From positions 34,211,974-34,275,973 of the forward strand of contig NC_067121.1 in the NCBI RefSeq assembly GCF_021347895.1: 64,000 bases of DNA. Reading direction: 5' to 3'. The position numbers were made by a program, and so were the translations under genes. This document shows, one piece after another, positions 37,501 through 51,100 of the stretch. A model generated the notes under the pieces. The model was not told the origin of the DNA and searched no databases. It worked only from the letters and a program-made list of their open reading frames with translations. The DNA comes from Acanthochromis polyacanthus. Taxonomy: Eukaryota > Chordata > Actinopteri > Pomacentridae. Each line of letters starts with the position of its first letter. Positions within the stretch are counted from its first letter, which is position 1.

Positions 37501-39109
37501 ACTTCACAGTTTGCCTTCTTTTGGCTCCATATATTAACTTGCCCTCCCACTCCATCAATCAGCTTGACACCAATCAGCGTGACTCCGCTGTGCATAACAT
37601 GTTTATGAAACGAAATAATTTTCTATTGCCTCGCTAGTCTCAGAAATATGTTGAGCGTTTTATACCTGGCGCCGCTCAAAAGACGCACTCCTTCGAACGG
37701 AATTAAGAAGGAAATGGCTTCCCTGCCGCCCTGATGGGGAAGGTTGAACGGGCGTATTAAGCAGAGGTAATTGAATGTAGAAGCAACAGTGCGCAGTTTA
37801 GCACGGGGGATTAACCCTTGCACCGCTGCTCCCTCAACCATGCCGGTAAAGAGGCCCGGCGGAAGTTTGGCTACAATACGGAGCGAGAGGAAGTTGTTGT
37901 GCTGGTTTGGAAATATTTAGAGTTTGGGGCCTGCGAGACCGCCATAGTTCAAGCCAGTGCATTGCTATTTATCATGAGTGACAGCTGGGGAGTGAAAAGA
38001 AAAAAAATTCAACACCTTTCTGCGTGAGCAATGGAGCTGTCTTATTACCCACAGTTAGAAAGCCAACTGGGTGCTTACTAGAGTTCTTTTCTGAAAACGA
38101 CAGAAACAAGCACCAGCAATTCATCCATGTTTTGTTTTTTTCTTCTTTTTTTTCTCCTGCAGATTTCACTCTTGTTGGGAGATTTCATTTATTATTTTTC
38201 CAGGAATCAGACAGCAGTCAGGAGATGTGAAAATAAAAAAAAAAGAAAGTGCAGATGTCGGATCTAATCTTGACTTGTCTGTGATGAGCCGAGACGCTGA
38301 CATTTGCTGCAACAGACTTGACTTGGAACCCATTTTACCACCGTTTTTTATTACAACATTGAATCGGACAGGGAAAGGCAGATTTAACCTTATCATATTA
38401 AGGTCAGGATCTTTTCTGTATTTTGCAAGCATTTCACCTCTTGATTCTTTTTTTGTCTTCAAAACTTTGTGAACCCTAATGGCAGCGTGAGGCCTCAGAA
38501 GGTCATGCATGAAGTGTGAACTGTCGACCCGATGGAGATGTCAGAGGCTTTTAAATTATAAAAAAGAGAGGGGTCAAGATGGTATTATCTGACTTTAACT
38601 TGTAGTAGATGAGCAGTATGTAGCAGGCCCAGGTCAATAGAAGTTAGAAGATTGAACATTTACCTCTTGTGAAGCTGTGTAAATATTTAAGACGACAAGG
38701 ACTGAAATAGAAAAGACAGTAGGGTTGTGGGTAAAGAAGCGGAGGAGGCGGAGCTGTGAAGGAGAACACAAGTGGAAGGTACTCTAATTGCTCCAAAGGG
38801 ACTTTGTCTTACACATGAGTAGGTTCAGTAGTACATAAAGCAAAATCAACAAGAGGGAAGACTAGAAAGAGGAGGAAAGTGGATGGAGGCGGGGCGGGAC
38901 AGGGAGATATAAAGAGACAAAGTATGAGAGACAGAGACTAAGAGGGCTACTGTGCTTCCATTTCCATGGAACCACAGACCGAGCTAGTTTCCACCAATTA
39001 CATTCATGTCAGTGTGCGTCCTGGATTCAAAATGCAACAACAGCCTTGAGGGGCCTTCACTCTCCTGGTACACGCTCAACTTCTCTGCCTGCCACTCCAG
39101 CATTCTTCA

Positions 39110-39110
<1 letters not shown>
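34561..39110. other. No gene seen; partly GC-rich unique DNA
   Basis: Positions 35490-35900 are GC-rich and carry two long antisense frames, 183 residues (35492-36043, plus) and 216 residues (35218-35868, minus). Neither resembles a family I know, and they exclude each other. Positions 36340-36660 are CG rich. Positions 37000-37870 look single-copy and may be conserved non-coding DNA. Nothing coding can be supported. Confidence 0.45.

Positions 39111-39205
<95 letters not shown>
39111..39205. repeat. (CA)n microsatellite, 95 bp
   Basis: About 47 uninterrupted CA units. It produces histidine/threonine frames on one strand and valine/cysteine frames on the other, which are artefacts. Confidence 0.98.
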
Positions 39206-39208
<3 letters not shown>

Positions 39209-39373
39209 TCACACACATCCACCCACACATGCAGACGCCGTGTATGCACATATCGCACTCACGCGCATTATAATCTCATCACTCCCTCTAGCTTTGTCTC
39301 TTTTTGTCACCCACACACACTCACTCGCACACCCACCTACCAACCAGCCAAACACATTCCCACCCTGCATCCG

Positions 39374-40560
<1,187 letters not shown>

Positions 40561-40948
40561 TAAATACTTTGCCTTCAAAAAGTATTCATCCCCCTTTGAA
40601 GGTTTCTCCTTTCATTGATTTTGAACATTAAATCATGGTCAATTTAATTTGGCTTTTTTGAAAGAACAAAAAACAGATCTTTTCATGAGAAAATCAAAAC
40701 ATATTTCTACAAAGTAATGTCAATTTAGAATATGAAATGTAAAAATAAGTGGTTGCATGCATATTCACCCCCTATAAAGTGACTCACCTCATTCAACACA
40801 GGTGCAGCCAGTTTGTGCTAAAAGTCACACAAATAGTGAAATGGAGATAATCTGAGTGTGAATGTGTCTTTAGTGTCTAGAGGGTCCAGTCACTCGTTGC
40901 TCTAACTATACCATAAGGACAAAAGAACCCTCCAAGCAGCTTTGCAAA

Positions 40949-42430
40949 AAGCTTATTGAAAAGCACAAGTCAGAGGATGGATACAAGAAAATTCCCAAGT
41001 CACTGAATATCTCTTGGAGTACAGTTAAAGGGGAACTTTGTTTTTTTTCAACCTGGGGTCTGTTTTCATATGTAATTTCATACATGTGAGTGATGGAGAA
41101 ATGAATTTTCGACATAGCTCCAGTATTTAGCCAGGCAGGCAGCTTAGCATCTCAGCTAGCAGCTCAGATAGCGAAAAGTATGGGGCAACAACCCCCCCCC
41201 CACTCGCGGCAAAACACCGGTGTTGGCGCGAACTATCGCGCGATTTCGGAACGAGATTTGCTTTCTAGCGTCCTGAGATTTGGATACAGACCACAACAAA
41301 TAGCGATCGCCAAGTAATGTGGAGGTTTTCGTTCACTTCTCATCTCTTGTATGTTGTGGGACACTCATTGAGACTATCCGAGCCGGTCAGTGTGGGAAAA
41401 AAAGCACGTTAGGGCAGACTTTGATGCGGGGGGGCAAGTTGCCCCATACTTTTCGCTAGCTGAGCTGCTAAGCTGCCTGCCTGGCTAAATACTGGAGCTA
41501 TGTCGAAAATTCATTTCTCCATCACTCACATGTATGAAATGACATATGAAAACAGACCCCAGGTTGGAAAAAAAAAACGAAGTTCCCCTTTAAATCCATC
41601 ATTAAGAAGTGGAGGGAATATAGCACATATGTAAATATACCGACAGCAGACCTTCCTCAAAAACAGAGTGACCGCACAAGAAAGAGACGAGTCTGGGAGG
41701 CCACCAAGACACCTATGACTCCTCTGAAGGAGCTACAAGCATCAGATGAGATGGTTAAGGCTGGGCATACAACAACTTTTGACTGTTTTTCACCAGCCAA
41801 AGCTTTATAGGCGAATTACAAAGACTAACCTACTGTTTAAAAAAAACACATTAAATCTCAAAAGACATGTAGGAGACTCTGAAGTCAACTGGAAGAAGGT
41901 TCTTTGGTCTGATGAATGTTTTGGCTGTTAGACTATGCTATCAGACTAACACACCATCCACATCATAAAGCATGGTGGTGGCACCATCATGATGTGGGGA
42001 TGGTTCATTTCAGCATAATCAATAATGCAGCAAGTTATAGGGAAATTGTGGAGGACAGTGACAACAACTTGGGAGAATATTTGTTTTCTAGCAACACAAT
42101 GATCTGAAGCATACAGCCAAAGCTACACAGAAATAGTTTAAGGCAACAAAGTGATTGTTCTAGAGTCGCCAAGTCAGAGCCCTGACCTCAATCCAATTGA
42201 GAATTGAACTTGGAAAGGCTGTTCACACAGGTTACCTGTGCAACCTGACTGAGCTTGAGCAGTTTTTAAAAGAAGAATGGGGTAGAACTGCAGTGTTCAG
42301 ATGTGCAGGGCTGATTTATCCACACATAGTCAATGCTCTAAAGGAGCATCTACTAAATACTGACTTGAAGGTGGTAAATACTTACACAGTCACTTATTTT
42401 ACATATCTTATTGACATTACTTTGTAGATA
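40949..42430 (+). pseudogene. Broken Tc1-like transposase (DDE)
   Basis: N-terminal helix-turn-helix region at about 40964-41028 (KSLNISWSTVK), cut by the MITE and resumed in frame at 41594 (SIIKKWREYSTY). Next come EATKTPMTPLKELQAS (about 41694-41745, shifted frame) and NWKKVLWSDE at about 41889-41918, holding the first catalytic aspartate. A KHGGG/GTIMMWGWF-like segment lies near 41967-42010. NDLKHTAK near 42101 holds the second aspartate, and SPDLNPIEN near 42178-42204 holds the final glutamate, followed by a stop. The C-terminal NLTELEQFLKEEW is at about 42242. The catalytic triad can be traced only across several frames, so no active enzyme is encoded. Confidence 0.85.
41029..41589. mobile_element. 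TTAA-flanked foldback MITE (piggyBac-like target)
   Basis: Exact TTAA copies lie at 41025-41028 and 41590-41593, and the Tc1 sequence is continuous across the site when one TTAA and the insert are removed. Both arms start AGGGGAACTT and run inward for about 170 bp (41029-41199 and about 41430-41589) with near identity; the main difference is a short AGCT-rich duplication in the left arm. The centre is CG-rich and unique. TTAA duplication is the hallmark of piggyBac transposition, though the ends do not show the usual CCC start, so the superfamily is inferred. No protein is encoded. Confidence 0.85.
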
Positions 42431-42575
42431 TCTGCTTTCACTTTGACATGAAAGAGTGTTTTTTTTTTTTTGTAAATTCCTGTCAAAAAGCCCAACTACA
42501 TTGACTGTGATTTGATGTTTTAAACAAAAGGAGAAAACTTGTAACGATAGTGAATACTTTATTAGGAGCACTGTA

Positions 42576-45179
42576 GTTTTAGTGGTACACGTGCATGGAT
42601 TATGTCACAGTCGCACTTGTCCACATGCAAGCAGTAACTGTCACAAGTCAGGAGACCATGTGATGCTGAGTTTTCAACAGTGGGGCCTGATGGACATGAT
42701 TTTGTCACCACTTCTCCAAAAAGAAATTGAAGTCAACGGGTTGCTGTTTTCACACTGTTAATCAGATTCAACACTTCATCATCATCAGATGATTCTTAGC
42801 ATGTTACATAACATGGCAGAAGTGCTGTGATTGGTGTATTTGTCATTTAAAAAATTTAAATGAGGTACGGTTTTTAATTTTTACAAGCCCAGGTTAGAAA
42901 CTGCTTGTATGTGCTGCTTATACATTTTGTCCGAAAAAGCTTTGGGTAGTCAGAGGTTTGTTAAAAAAAAAAAAACAGTAATGAAAAATTTCAAACCCTT
43001 TCCCCCCAAAAAAAACAAAATCACATCGCAGCATTTCCATCAGAAATCAGTGACCCATTGGAGGCTCTGTCACAGAAAGCACAGCGAAATGCATCCGTGC
43101 TCATCATATGTTTTCACTAACAACTCACCAACAAGCTGGAATCATGCGAACACTAACACTGGTCCTCTTTCTTCTTTTTCTTTCTAGCTTAGTGCCCTAA
43201 GGGGGTGTGCAGTTTATCCAAAAACACATTTGTAGCATCAACTCTTGTCACATGATTAGCTTAGGGTAATAGTATGCAGATCGTTTCAGTGTAGTGGAGC
43301 AGCTTAGACTCAATGATACAACACAGCTACTCAACATAGTCCATTTTGCACTTTTTGGCTCTCCATTTGAAAGGTCAGCACGGCCAAGACAGCTTGTTGT
43401 TAGTCAGCATTACACATTCATATGTCAAAGTTTTTCTGGAGTTGAATAATACGAAGATTTTATGTAGATTTACACATGAAAATCCAGTGTCTTTGGCAAA
43501 TTAACTAACTAAGACAGATTTTGGTGCAAAATTCTACCCTTTATATTGCCAGCTTTACTTTGGGTAAGCTACTGCAAGTTAATTCTGTCAGAACTTTTTG
43601 TTCAGTAGAAAAAAAATTGAAATATTAACAGTTCACAGTGAGGTCTGTGTCAAACAAGGCACAATTCTTGTTTGACAGGTTGCAGTGAGCACCTCAAACA
43701 CATCTCAGTTAACCTCCAAAGTATCGCAACAGATGAATAAATCTGAAAACCTTGGCACAATAAACAGATTTTGATGAAGTGATGGTGAATTTTGATGAAG
43801 TGATAGTGAACTGTAAATGAAAAGCACGTTAATCTATCAAAACTGTGGAGGTGATGTGTGATTTTTACGCGTCGGAACAATAAATAGGGACAAGTTTAAA
43901 CTGCTATGAAGACGTGTTTTTACTAGTTTGAGCGCACATTCATCAGCTCTGTTCATGGCTCTTTTTATCACTTTGAATTTGTTAGTCAACATGACATGGC
44001 AGTCAATCTGTGCATCGGCCTCTTTGACAGACCTGATTTAGCAGCGCAGTGGCGCCACATCCAAAGCCGCTAATCAAATTGTCACGGCACGCAGCAAACA
44101 TGCTAAAAACTCAGCGGCGAGACAGGTCTGGGGATCAGGCTAACGACATCATCACTCATATTAATAACACAACATGCTTTCGGGATGCCCTTTCTCTTTG
44201 TGCTGGCATTATAAAGACAGAAAAAAACATAACTGAGGAAAAATCAATTTCTGCATCTGCACCTTGTTTCCGCTCCGTTGTGGGAGAAGGAATACATTAA
44301 TACATTAATCAGGGTCAAATCACGCTCAGCCTGACAAAAAAGAAAAAGAAAAAAAAGCTGGAAGGATAGAAGGGAAGAAGAAAATGGAAATGAGGTTGAC
44401 GGAGGAGGGTAAGGAGAATAGAGCTCTGATAAAGGAGAACCTGGAAAGGAGGAGAGACCAGGCCAGAGGTAAGCGGCTGAATATTGATAGGAAAGCGATA
44501 ATGTCTGGAAATGAAGAATGGCAGAAAAAAAGAGGTCAGCCAGAAGACAGACAGGTGCATCAGGCTGCACCTGAGGTGGCTTAATGACAGAGGGAAGCTC
44601 TCTGGTGGTGAAAGCAGCAGCTGCCCTGAATTTTTTATAGTCGGCTTCACGGAGAGATGGCTGAGAGACACCATCATAGGCCTCAACCATGTTCCTCTGA
44701 GAGCAGCCTTTCATTAGACGTCTCCCGACCCTGAGGTGAGAGTGGCGGGGAGACGAAGTTGGGAGGAAATAAAACTCGAAATTGTTTTGAGAAAGGGTGC
44801 CGAAAAAAGTTAACACTGAGGAAGTTGCGAGTGTATTTATGGTCCTCTGAAAAATACAAGCATCCAGTCTCTGCTGTTGGGAGCTGTTATGATGGATTTT
44901 GGGTAATGGAGTTTTGATTGATGAGTAATGTCTGGCCAGTGCTGGGGTCTGAGTGGAGGCAGACTCCACTACACTGATATCTGACCACCAGAAAATACAG
45001 CATCTCCTGCTCCTGCTGCTCTATAGCCACCATGTTTAATTCTCTTGCTAAATTGTTTAGGTATGTAATATTGAATATCCCATAACTTTTTATAAGTGCT
45101 GTAAAAATGACTGTGATCCTTCAGAGACAAACCCACAGAGGAGCCTCAGAAATCCACTTTCCTTATGATCTCAAACATC
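42576..45179. other. No gene seen
   Basis: Unannotated DNA. A roughly 22-bp unit, TTTTGATGAAGTGATRGTGAA, is duplicated in tandem at about 43770-43812. Positions 44330-44570 are purine-rich on the plus strand, which explains the 241-residue minus-strand frame at 44244-44969. Positions 44030-44200 look single-copy. Confidence 0.5.
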
Positions 45180-45520
45180 CAAATTCCCATTTGGCCCCCC
45201 TCCTTTAAAAACTGCAATTAGGCGAGGTAAAATGATAATGTTTTCGTCTTTAGCATCCCTTTGGTAAACATTGCCGTTAGGATCAATTAACCAACAGCTA
45301 ATGAGCAAAGTGGGGGTCTGCTTCAATATTGCACCATTGTTCATTGGTGATTTTTAATTAATGGGTTTTGAAGTAAAATTCGCAAAAGTTTTTAATTGTT
45401 TTCTTTCGGAGTGGGGGTTAGAGGTTTGGGGGGGGCAAGATCAGAGTGTTAATTATAAAGTGGGGGCTTTAAAGTGAGAAGGATTTAGATTTTTAATTAA
45501 AGAGGAATTTGATGCGACCA
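45180..45520. promoter_or_regulatory. Candidate conserved non-coding element
   Basis: Repeat-free, with clustered homeodomain-type cores: TTAATTAAT at about 45355, TTTTTAATTG near 45390 and TTTTAATTAAAG at about 45491. CATTGTTCATTGG and G-rich stretches (45411-45436) lie between them. No open frame. It looks like the developmental enhancer DNA that fills gene deserts in fish, but this is an impression from composition; conservation was not tested. Confidence 0.25.
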
Positions 45521-48076
45521 ACAGACTCGAGTTCAATTGCCACACAATCCCCTGTTATTCTCTCCTGCCCGCCGTCTTCATCTGGCAGCCTTCCTTCTCT
45601 GTTTTGCAGCCTTCTATCTTCTGCCACTCATTTTGCTCTCTCTCCACCCCTATACGGTGTTGATGTCTCCCGCTTTGCAGGGTGTTGCTATCAGAAGCCG
45701 GATTAGGGACTGAGAGCTCTGCTCTCAAATGGTGAAGATGAGTCCTGAGTGAGGAGAAGGAAGAAGGGAGGAGGGCAAAGGGGGATGGCTCAGTCACTCC
45801 ATCGGATTTCCAAGATTGAATTAAAGAGCTTTAGACAAATCAGAGGTCTTTTGGACATGTTCACAATGTTGCCGTCTCCATTTTCCTTCTTCTCGTCCAG
45901 TCTCCACTCTTCCAGACGTCCCTCCTTCTCCTCCCTCCACCTCCCCTCCTCCTCATCTGCTCTCCCTTAATAGCGCATAAGATTGTTTTCATAGCAGTGA
46001 TAAATTAGGCTGAAGTGATTAGCGTGGTGTGAAACGTGATTACATACTGTAGCTTTGCTGATTTGTCGAACAGATGCCCTCTACCAGCTAGACTTTGGTA
46101 GGTTACAGCGTTGAACTCAGTTTCCCTCACAGCTGGAGATCCCAGCAGACGTACGCAGGTTAATTGCCTTGATTGTGGATATAGCCCCACCATACCATCG
46201 GGAACGCAACCTGCAGTTCAGTTGTTCCTGCGGTAGCTGTTAACAATCACGCACGTTGTTCACACCCACTCATACGCATAGCGAAGGCAGTCCTTACATA
46301 AATAACAGGGGCCTGAAAAGTAAAAGCAGCTGAGAGGCAGCAGCAGTGACGTGGGATGTTGAGTCATCGTGCCGTCTATTGACTTCAGAAAATGGCTGAA
46401 GTTGTTAAAATTAGAATATAAGAGCACAATATTTGCCAATCATCTGGATTAATAGGTTGGTGGCGTAACTTTCATCAGTAGGATGAGAGACAAAGTGCTG
46501 CTATTTTCTGCGGAGCCCCATCAACAGGGGTGGAATAACATGAAAGAATAATAACGAGAGAAACGGCTGACCTCCTGTTGTCTCACCCCTTCCGCCCGTG
46601 TTGCTGTGATTACGCCAATCACTGTCATTAGCATTCCCTGCGATTAATGTGATTTCTCATGCTTTGTTGCATGCATGCTAATGACTAACACCCAGCTCCC
46701 TCCTCATTTCAGCTCTAAAAACTATCCACCGTGCTCTCTTGAAACACTCATCTGACACTGAATTAACCCAACTCCTCGAGCTGCAGCTACTGTATTAGCA
46801 CACGCTGTGCAGCCGGCAAATCCTCTCCTGATTAAGACAACAACCTGACCCAGCATTCATCTACACCAGAATCAGCCCTTATCAATTTTCGCTCAGTGTG
46901 ATTCTCATCTCCCATCCATCTTTCTCCCTCTCTCTCCTTAGCTCATCTCATTTACCCCCGATTTCTCTTTTTTTTTTCCACTGGAAAAGGGCACAAAAGA
47001 GGAGGAGAGGCTGGGATTACCATACGCCAATCTTTTCCCCTCATCCCTCTACCTTTTTAACTTTGTTGCTTCTCATCACGTGGGTGCTCTCCTTATCTGT
47101 TTATCCCACTCTCACTAATCTTCTTTTTCTTTTTTTCCCCCCGCTACCATCCTTTGCTCTCTGCTTTAATGTCTTTTGTGCCTTTATCTGACTCTTAGCG
47201 TCTCCCACTCTCGTGTGTTCCTTGGCTTTGCTCAAGGTTTCTCTTCAATTGTACGTTAAGCATGTTCTTTATGCAACTAATTCACTGCAGAGGATCTGGC
47301 AGGTACATTTTTGCCAGTAACTCACTGTGGCACCGAGTATTAAGGTCACTAGGGACAAATTATATACAAACAGGATTTGGAATATTTATCTGAAGTCGAG
47401 GGACATGTGCTTGCATTGTGAAGAGATTATTAGTATATATATTTGTTCAACGGCCCAAGTAGCCTGTTTTGCTGCAGCTGCAGCCTTTGTGTTGGCTTTG
47501 TGTAGACACAGCATGGCTCTGGATTGACACTTTTGATTTGTAACTATATATCTCAACAGATAACCACATTCCTCTCAGGATGAACCGCATTAACTTTAGT
47601 GATCCCTGATTTTTCATAGCATCATCATCAGGTCAAAATTTGAATTTGCGCAGTGCTTCGGTTTACAACCAAATAACTGGAAAACAAACATTTCTGTTAA
47701 CCAAAGCTTTACGTTACAGCCCATTTCAGACATGGGACACGTCAGTCAGATGTAGGTCAGAATGACCTTTGCAATAAATGCAAGATTGGATGGTGAATTA
47801 TGAACATGATGTGCTAAAAAAAACCCAAAGGCTAAATCTCAATAAATGCAATGTATCACATGATTTAACCGCAGCTAATAACGTGTGACTGAGTGTGACA
47901 GCTCACCTGTCTGAAATGAAGAGAAGTACACAGTGTGACTTGTAATTAGATCTTAATTGATCCTGTCTCCATGTTGGGGATTATTTATAATTATGAGTGA
48001 TAAATGAAGTTCTTTCTGTTTTTCCGTGTAGATAAATGCGTGTAATTCTCCTCCTTTGGTGAGACTCCCTGATCCT
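45521..48076. other. No gene seen
   Basis: Unannotated DNA. The interval 45960-46250 and positions 46590-46830 look single-copy, with TTAAT-type cores. Pyrimidine-rich parts (45860-45965, 46900-47160) give chance frames. No coding region supported. Confidence 0.5.

Positions 48077-48108
<32 letters not shown>
48077..48108. repeat. G32 homopolymer
   Basis: Thirty-two consecutive G on the plus strand with no interruption. It is expected to fold as a G-quadruplex, and its exact length is prone to sequencing error. Confidence 0.95.
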
Positions 48109-48110
<2 letters not shown>

Positions 48111-51100
48111 GTACCAGAGCCTGGGTGGAGCTACAGAGAACACCCGGTCACCCCAGTGTTTGTATTTAGACCTGGGTACTTCAAGCAGCCACTGATTGGA
48201 TGACCTCAGAGCTCTTTTTTGGCCCTTTAAAGCAAAAAGCTCAGATAAATAAGGTGTGAAAGGGGCTTATCTTTAGTCTTCATTAGCAGCTAACATGCTA
48301 AAATAGTGATGATGAACTTGTTTTTCACCCCATAAGATATGAGCACATTCATAGTGTCATGTAAGCATGTTAGCATGCTGACATTCGCATTTACCTGAAA
48401 GGCCTGATGTGCTTCACTGCAGCCTGAGAGAGGCGCTAACGTGACTGTGGTTGTTAAAAAGCAACAGCTCACAGTTCAGCATTGAATGTTAGTTCAATGC
48501 CACCGGTGGTGTTAAGGTGAGCACTGAAAAGCATTTTATCTTCAGCCTTGCTTTGTTTTGTCTGCTTTTATTCAGTTCTTGATGTAGAGTTTTTTCCACC
48601 ATGAACTCCTGCTTTTTGTTTTTCTGATCCTGAAGACTCTCTTGATGCAAGATAGCATTCATCATGATTATGCCGCCCTGATAATGAGACATAGTGGAAT
48701 TAATATTCATTTGTAGCTCGCCATCCACTGGGACTCTAAAATGTAAATGAGTGTACTCTACTGTGGCACACGGGCTAATGTATGTGAGTCCGATCAAAGT
48801 GTGACCCAAAGTTGTACTACTTTGAAACTTAGCCAACATACAGTGACTTTGTGAATGTGGCCTTTATTGTTGTTGAATCTGACAGCTTTGCCTAGAAGTC
48901 AGGATTTTGACTCCTGGAAGCCAAAATCCTGCAGTGCTGCAGAGACAATCCAACATGAGAAGCGTTTAGTGCACAGGGATGCTATTTTCCCTGCATAGCA
49001 CTTGTGGCCAAGACGTTTCACTAATTAAGTGGAGATTTTTTTTTAGAGACACAAATGACTTTTATTGGCACAGCATGGATGGGGAAAAAAGGCACCATAT
49101 TTGGATATTTAAAACTGCACCTAATTATATTGGTGGTTGCTCTTGCATTGCATTTGTCGCCGTGTTTCTCTTTAGCTCAGTCGCTGCTTTCAACTAAAAT
49201 GTTCCACTGGGTTTTTGAAGTTGGAAATAACATCAGGTGCACATTTGCCAAAATGAGTGTCCCCTCCTCCTCCACACAGCTTCAACACAGAACTTATGCC
49301 TGCTGGAAAACACACAAAATGTATTTCTAATCATACCATGGTTTGCATGTGCCACATTCAGTTTCACACACTTGTGTTGGAAATATTGTTTTTTGAGCGG
49401 ATGTGCTGAAGGGGACAGTTTCCATTTTTGGCCTTTAACTTTGCAGGTTATTAATTCCTCTCTGTGGTGCTGTAGCCTGTCAAGACTCTACGCTGTTGCA
49501 TCTGCTGATAGGTGTGATAAGTGCTTTCTGCACTCTGAAGGTTAGAAGGGGAGTCTGAGTACAAACCAGTGCAAGTGATAGAACTCATAAAATGACAAAA
49601 CCCAAAAATGTTCGAAAGCAAAAGCAGTTATTGAATTTTTTTTTAAAAAAAAGATGCTGTTGAGTGCAATTTTTAATTTGGAATGATATGCTGAAATGAA
49701 TAGAACCTTCAGAAATGTGGTCGCAACAGAGTTATTTATTACTTCCTGACTCCTTTAAATGTTTCATTATGAGGGTGGAAAGTCTTCAACATTTGCTTTC
49801 TCTTATTGTTTGTGAAGAACAGTGAGCAGGTAAGGATGCTGCTCAGGGTTAACAGGGTTGGTTGAATGCAAAAGTCCCAATGGGCTTTTTGAAGAAAGAG
49901 AGAGAGTGAGAAAAAAAAATGCAAGTGTCAGACTTGGAAATGGAAAGTGAAAGGCGATGGAGGGAGAGACAAGAGGGCGAAGCAGAAACGACCTCTGCAG
50001 TTCTGTTGATGACATGAAGCAGAAGAAGAGGGGAGATGAGGGAGAAGAAGGGAGACAAACTGAGCAAGGAGGATTAAGAAAGCAGCTGGTGAGGATGATC
50101 CAGAAGAGAGTCAGGAGGGGAGGAGAGAGAGACACACAGAGAGACGAGGAGAAGGAAGGTGGTGGAGGGAACGAGAAGACGGGGAGGCGCAAGAGATTGA
50201 TGAGGGAGAGTGAGAAACTAATTCTCACTTCACTCTGGGCTGGAAGATTAAGGAAGATTAGAGAGATAGAGTGAGGGAGGGAGAGAGATGGGGTGATAAC
50301 TTCTGCCACACGCCGCAGAAAGATCTTTGAATGCCTAATACCCAGAGAGAGACACAGAGAAAGAGTGAGTGAGTGAGAGGGGGAGATTATGAAACAGAAT
50401 AAGTGGTGAAAAAACACAACAACGCAGTGAATGAGCAAAGGAAGGAGAAGACACACAAAGAGCTGGAGTGACAAGAGGATGGATAGATAAGGACAGGAGC
50501 AAATCAGGCTCAGAGGGGTCCTAATGCTAGTGATCCTTAAGCGTATAAGTGTCCTTTATAGAAGAGGCCATTTCTAGCTGTGTGCAGTAATCCATGCCAT
50601 GAGAGCATAGATGCAAAATTCAGGTCATCTATATACCTCTCCAGCACTCGCTTTCACCGAGACTTCCCACTGGGATTCATTCTCTTGTACTGTGCAAGTC
50701 TGTGTGACGGTATCTTTTACATTCGCTTCTTTTTTACTTGCAAAAAGGGAAACCTATTTTCCATTCCCTGCCACTGACATCTATTTATTCTCTGTCTTGA
50801 CTGTTGCTGCAAAATTTCAGTAGCTATAGGCGGTTGTACATTTTTTCAGGAGAAAAGGGTGATGGAACAAAGCTCGCATAGACATTATGCGGACGTATAC
50901 GCGCCCTCGTGCCCATATTATGTAGCCGCTTGACGAATGTATGCGTCCGCATGCTGGAGCACGCGCCTGCTCCCACAGAAGTTTCTGTTGGAAACAAGGA
51001 GAGAAAGAAAGAGAGGGAAAAAGAGAGGGAGAGTGCTGCAGTGGCAGACTCAATCCGTCATGCAGGATTACAGTGTAAGCTTCTCCACGGCCATAGATGT

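Larger units (their letters stand above)
40561..42575 (+). mobile_element. Tc1-like transposon with nested TTAA MITE
   Basis: The left end includes TTGCCTTCAAAAAGTATTCA. The right end, on the minus strand, is CAGTGCTCCTAATAAAGTAT followed by TCAC. A TA lies at each edge (about 40559-40562 and 42574-42575). The 5' untranslated region (AACACAGGTGCAGCCAGTT at about 40797) and the transposase follow in the plus direction. Without the 561-bp insertion at 41029-41589, plus its duplicated TTAA, the element is about 1.45 kb, the usual size for fish Tc1 elements. It is the most complete of the Tc1 copies here, but frameshifts and stops disable it. Confidence 0.9.

Noticed and set aside
44244..44969. 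241-residue minus-strand open frame
   Set aside because: Half of it lies opposite a purine-rich tract (44330-44570), so it is rich in S, L, P and F by composition. No domain was recognised.
49803..50474. 223-residue minus-strand frame that looks membrane-like
   Set aside because: Its hydrophobic look comes from the complementary purine-rich strand. No topology or family motif is convincing.
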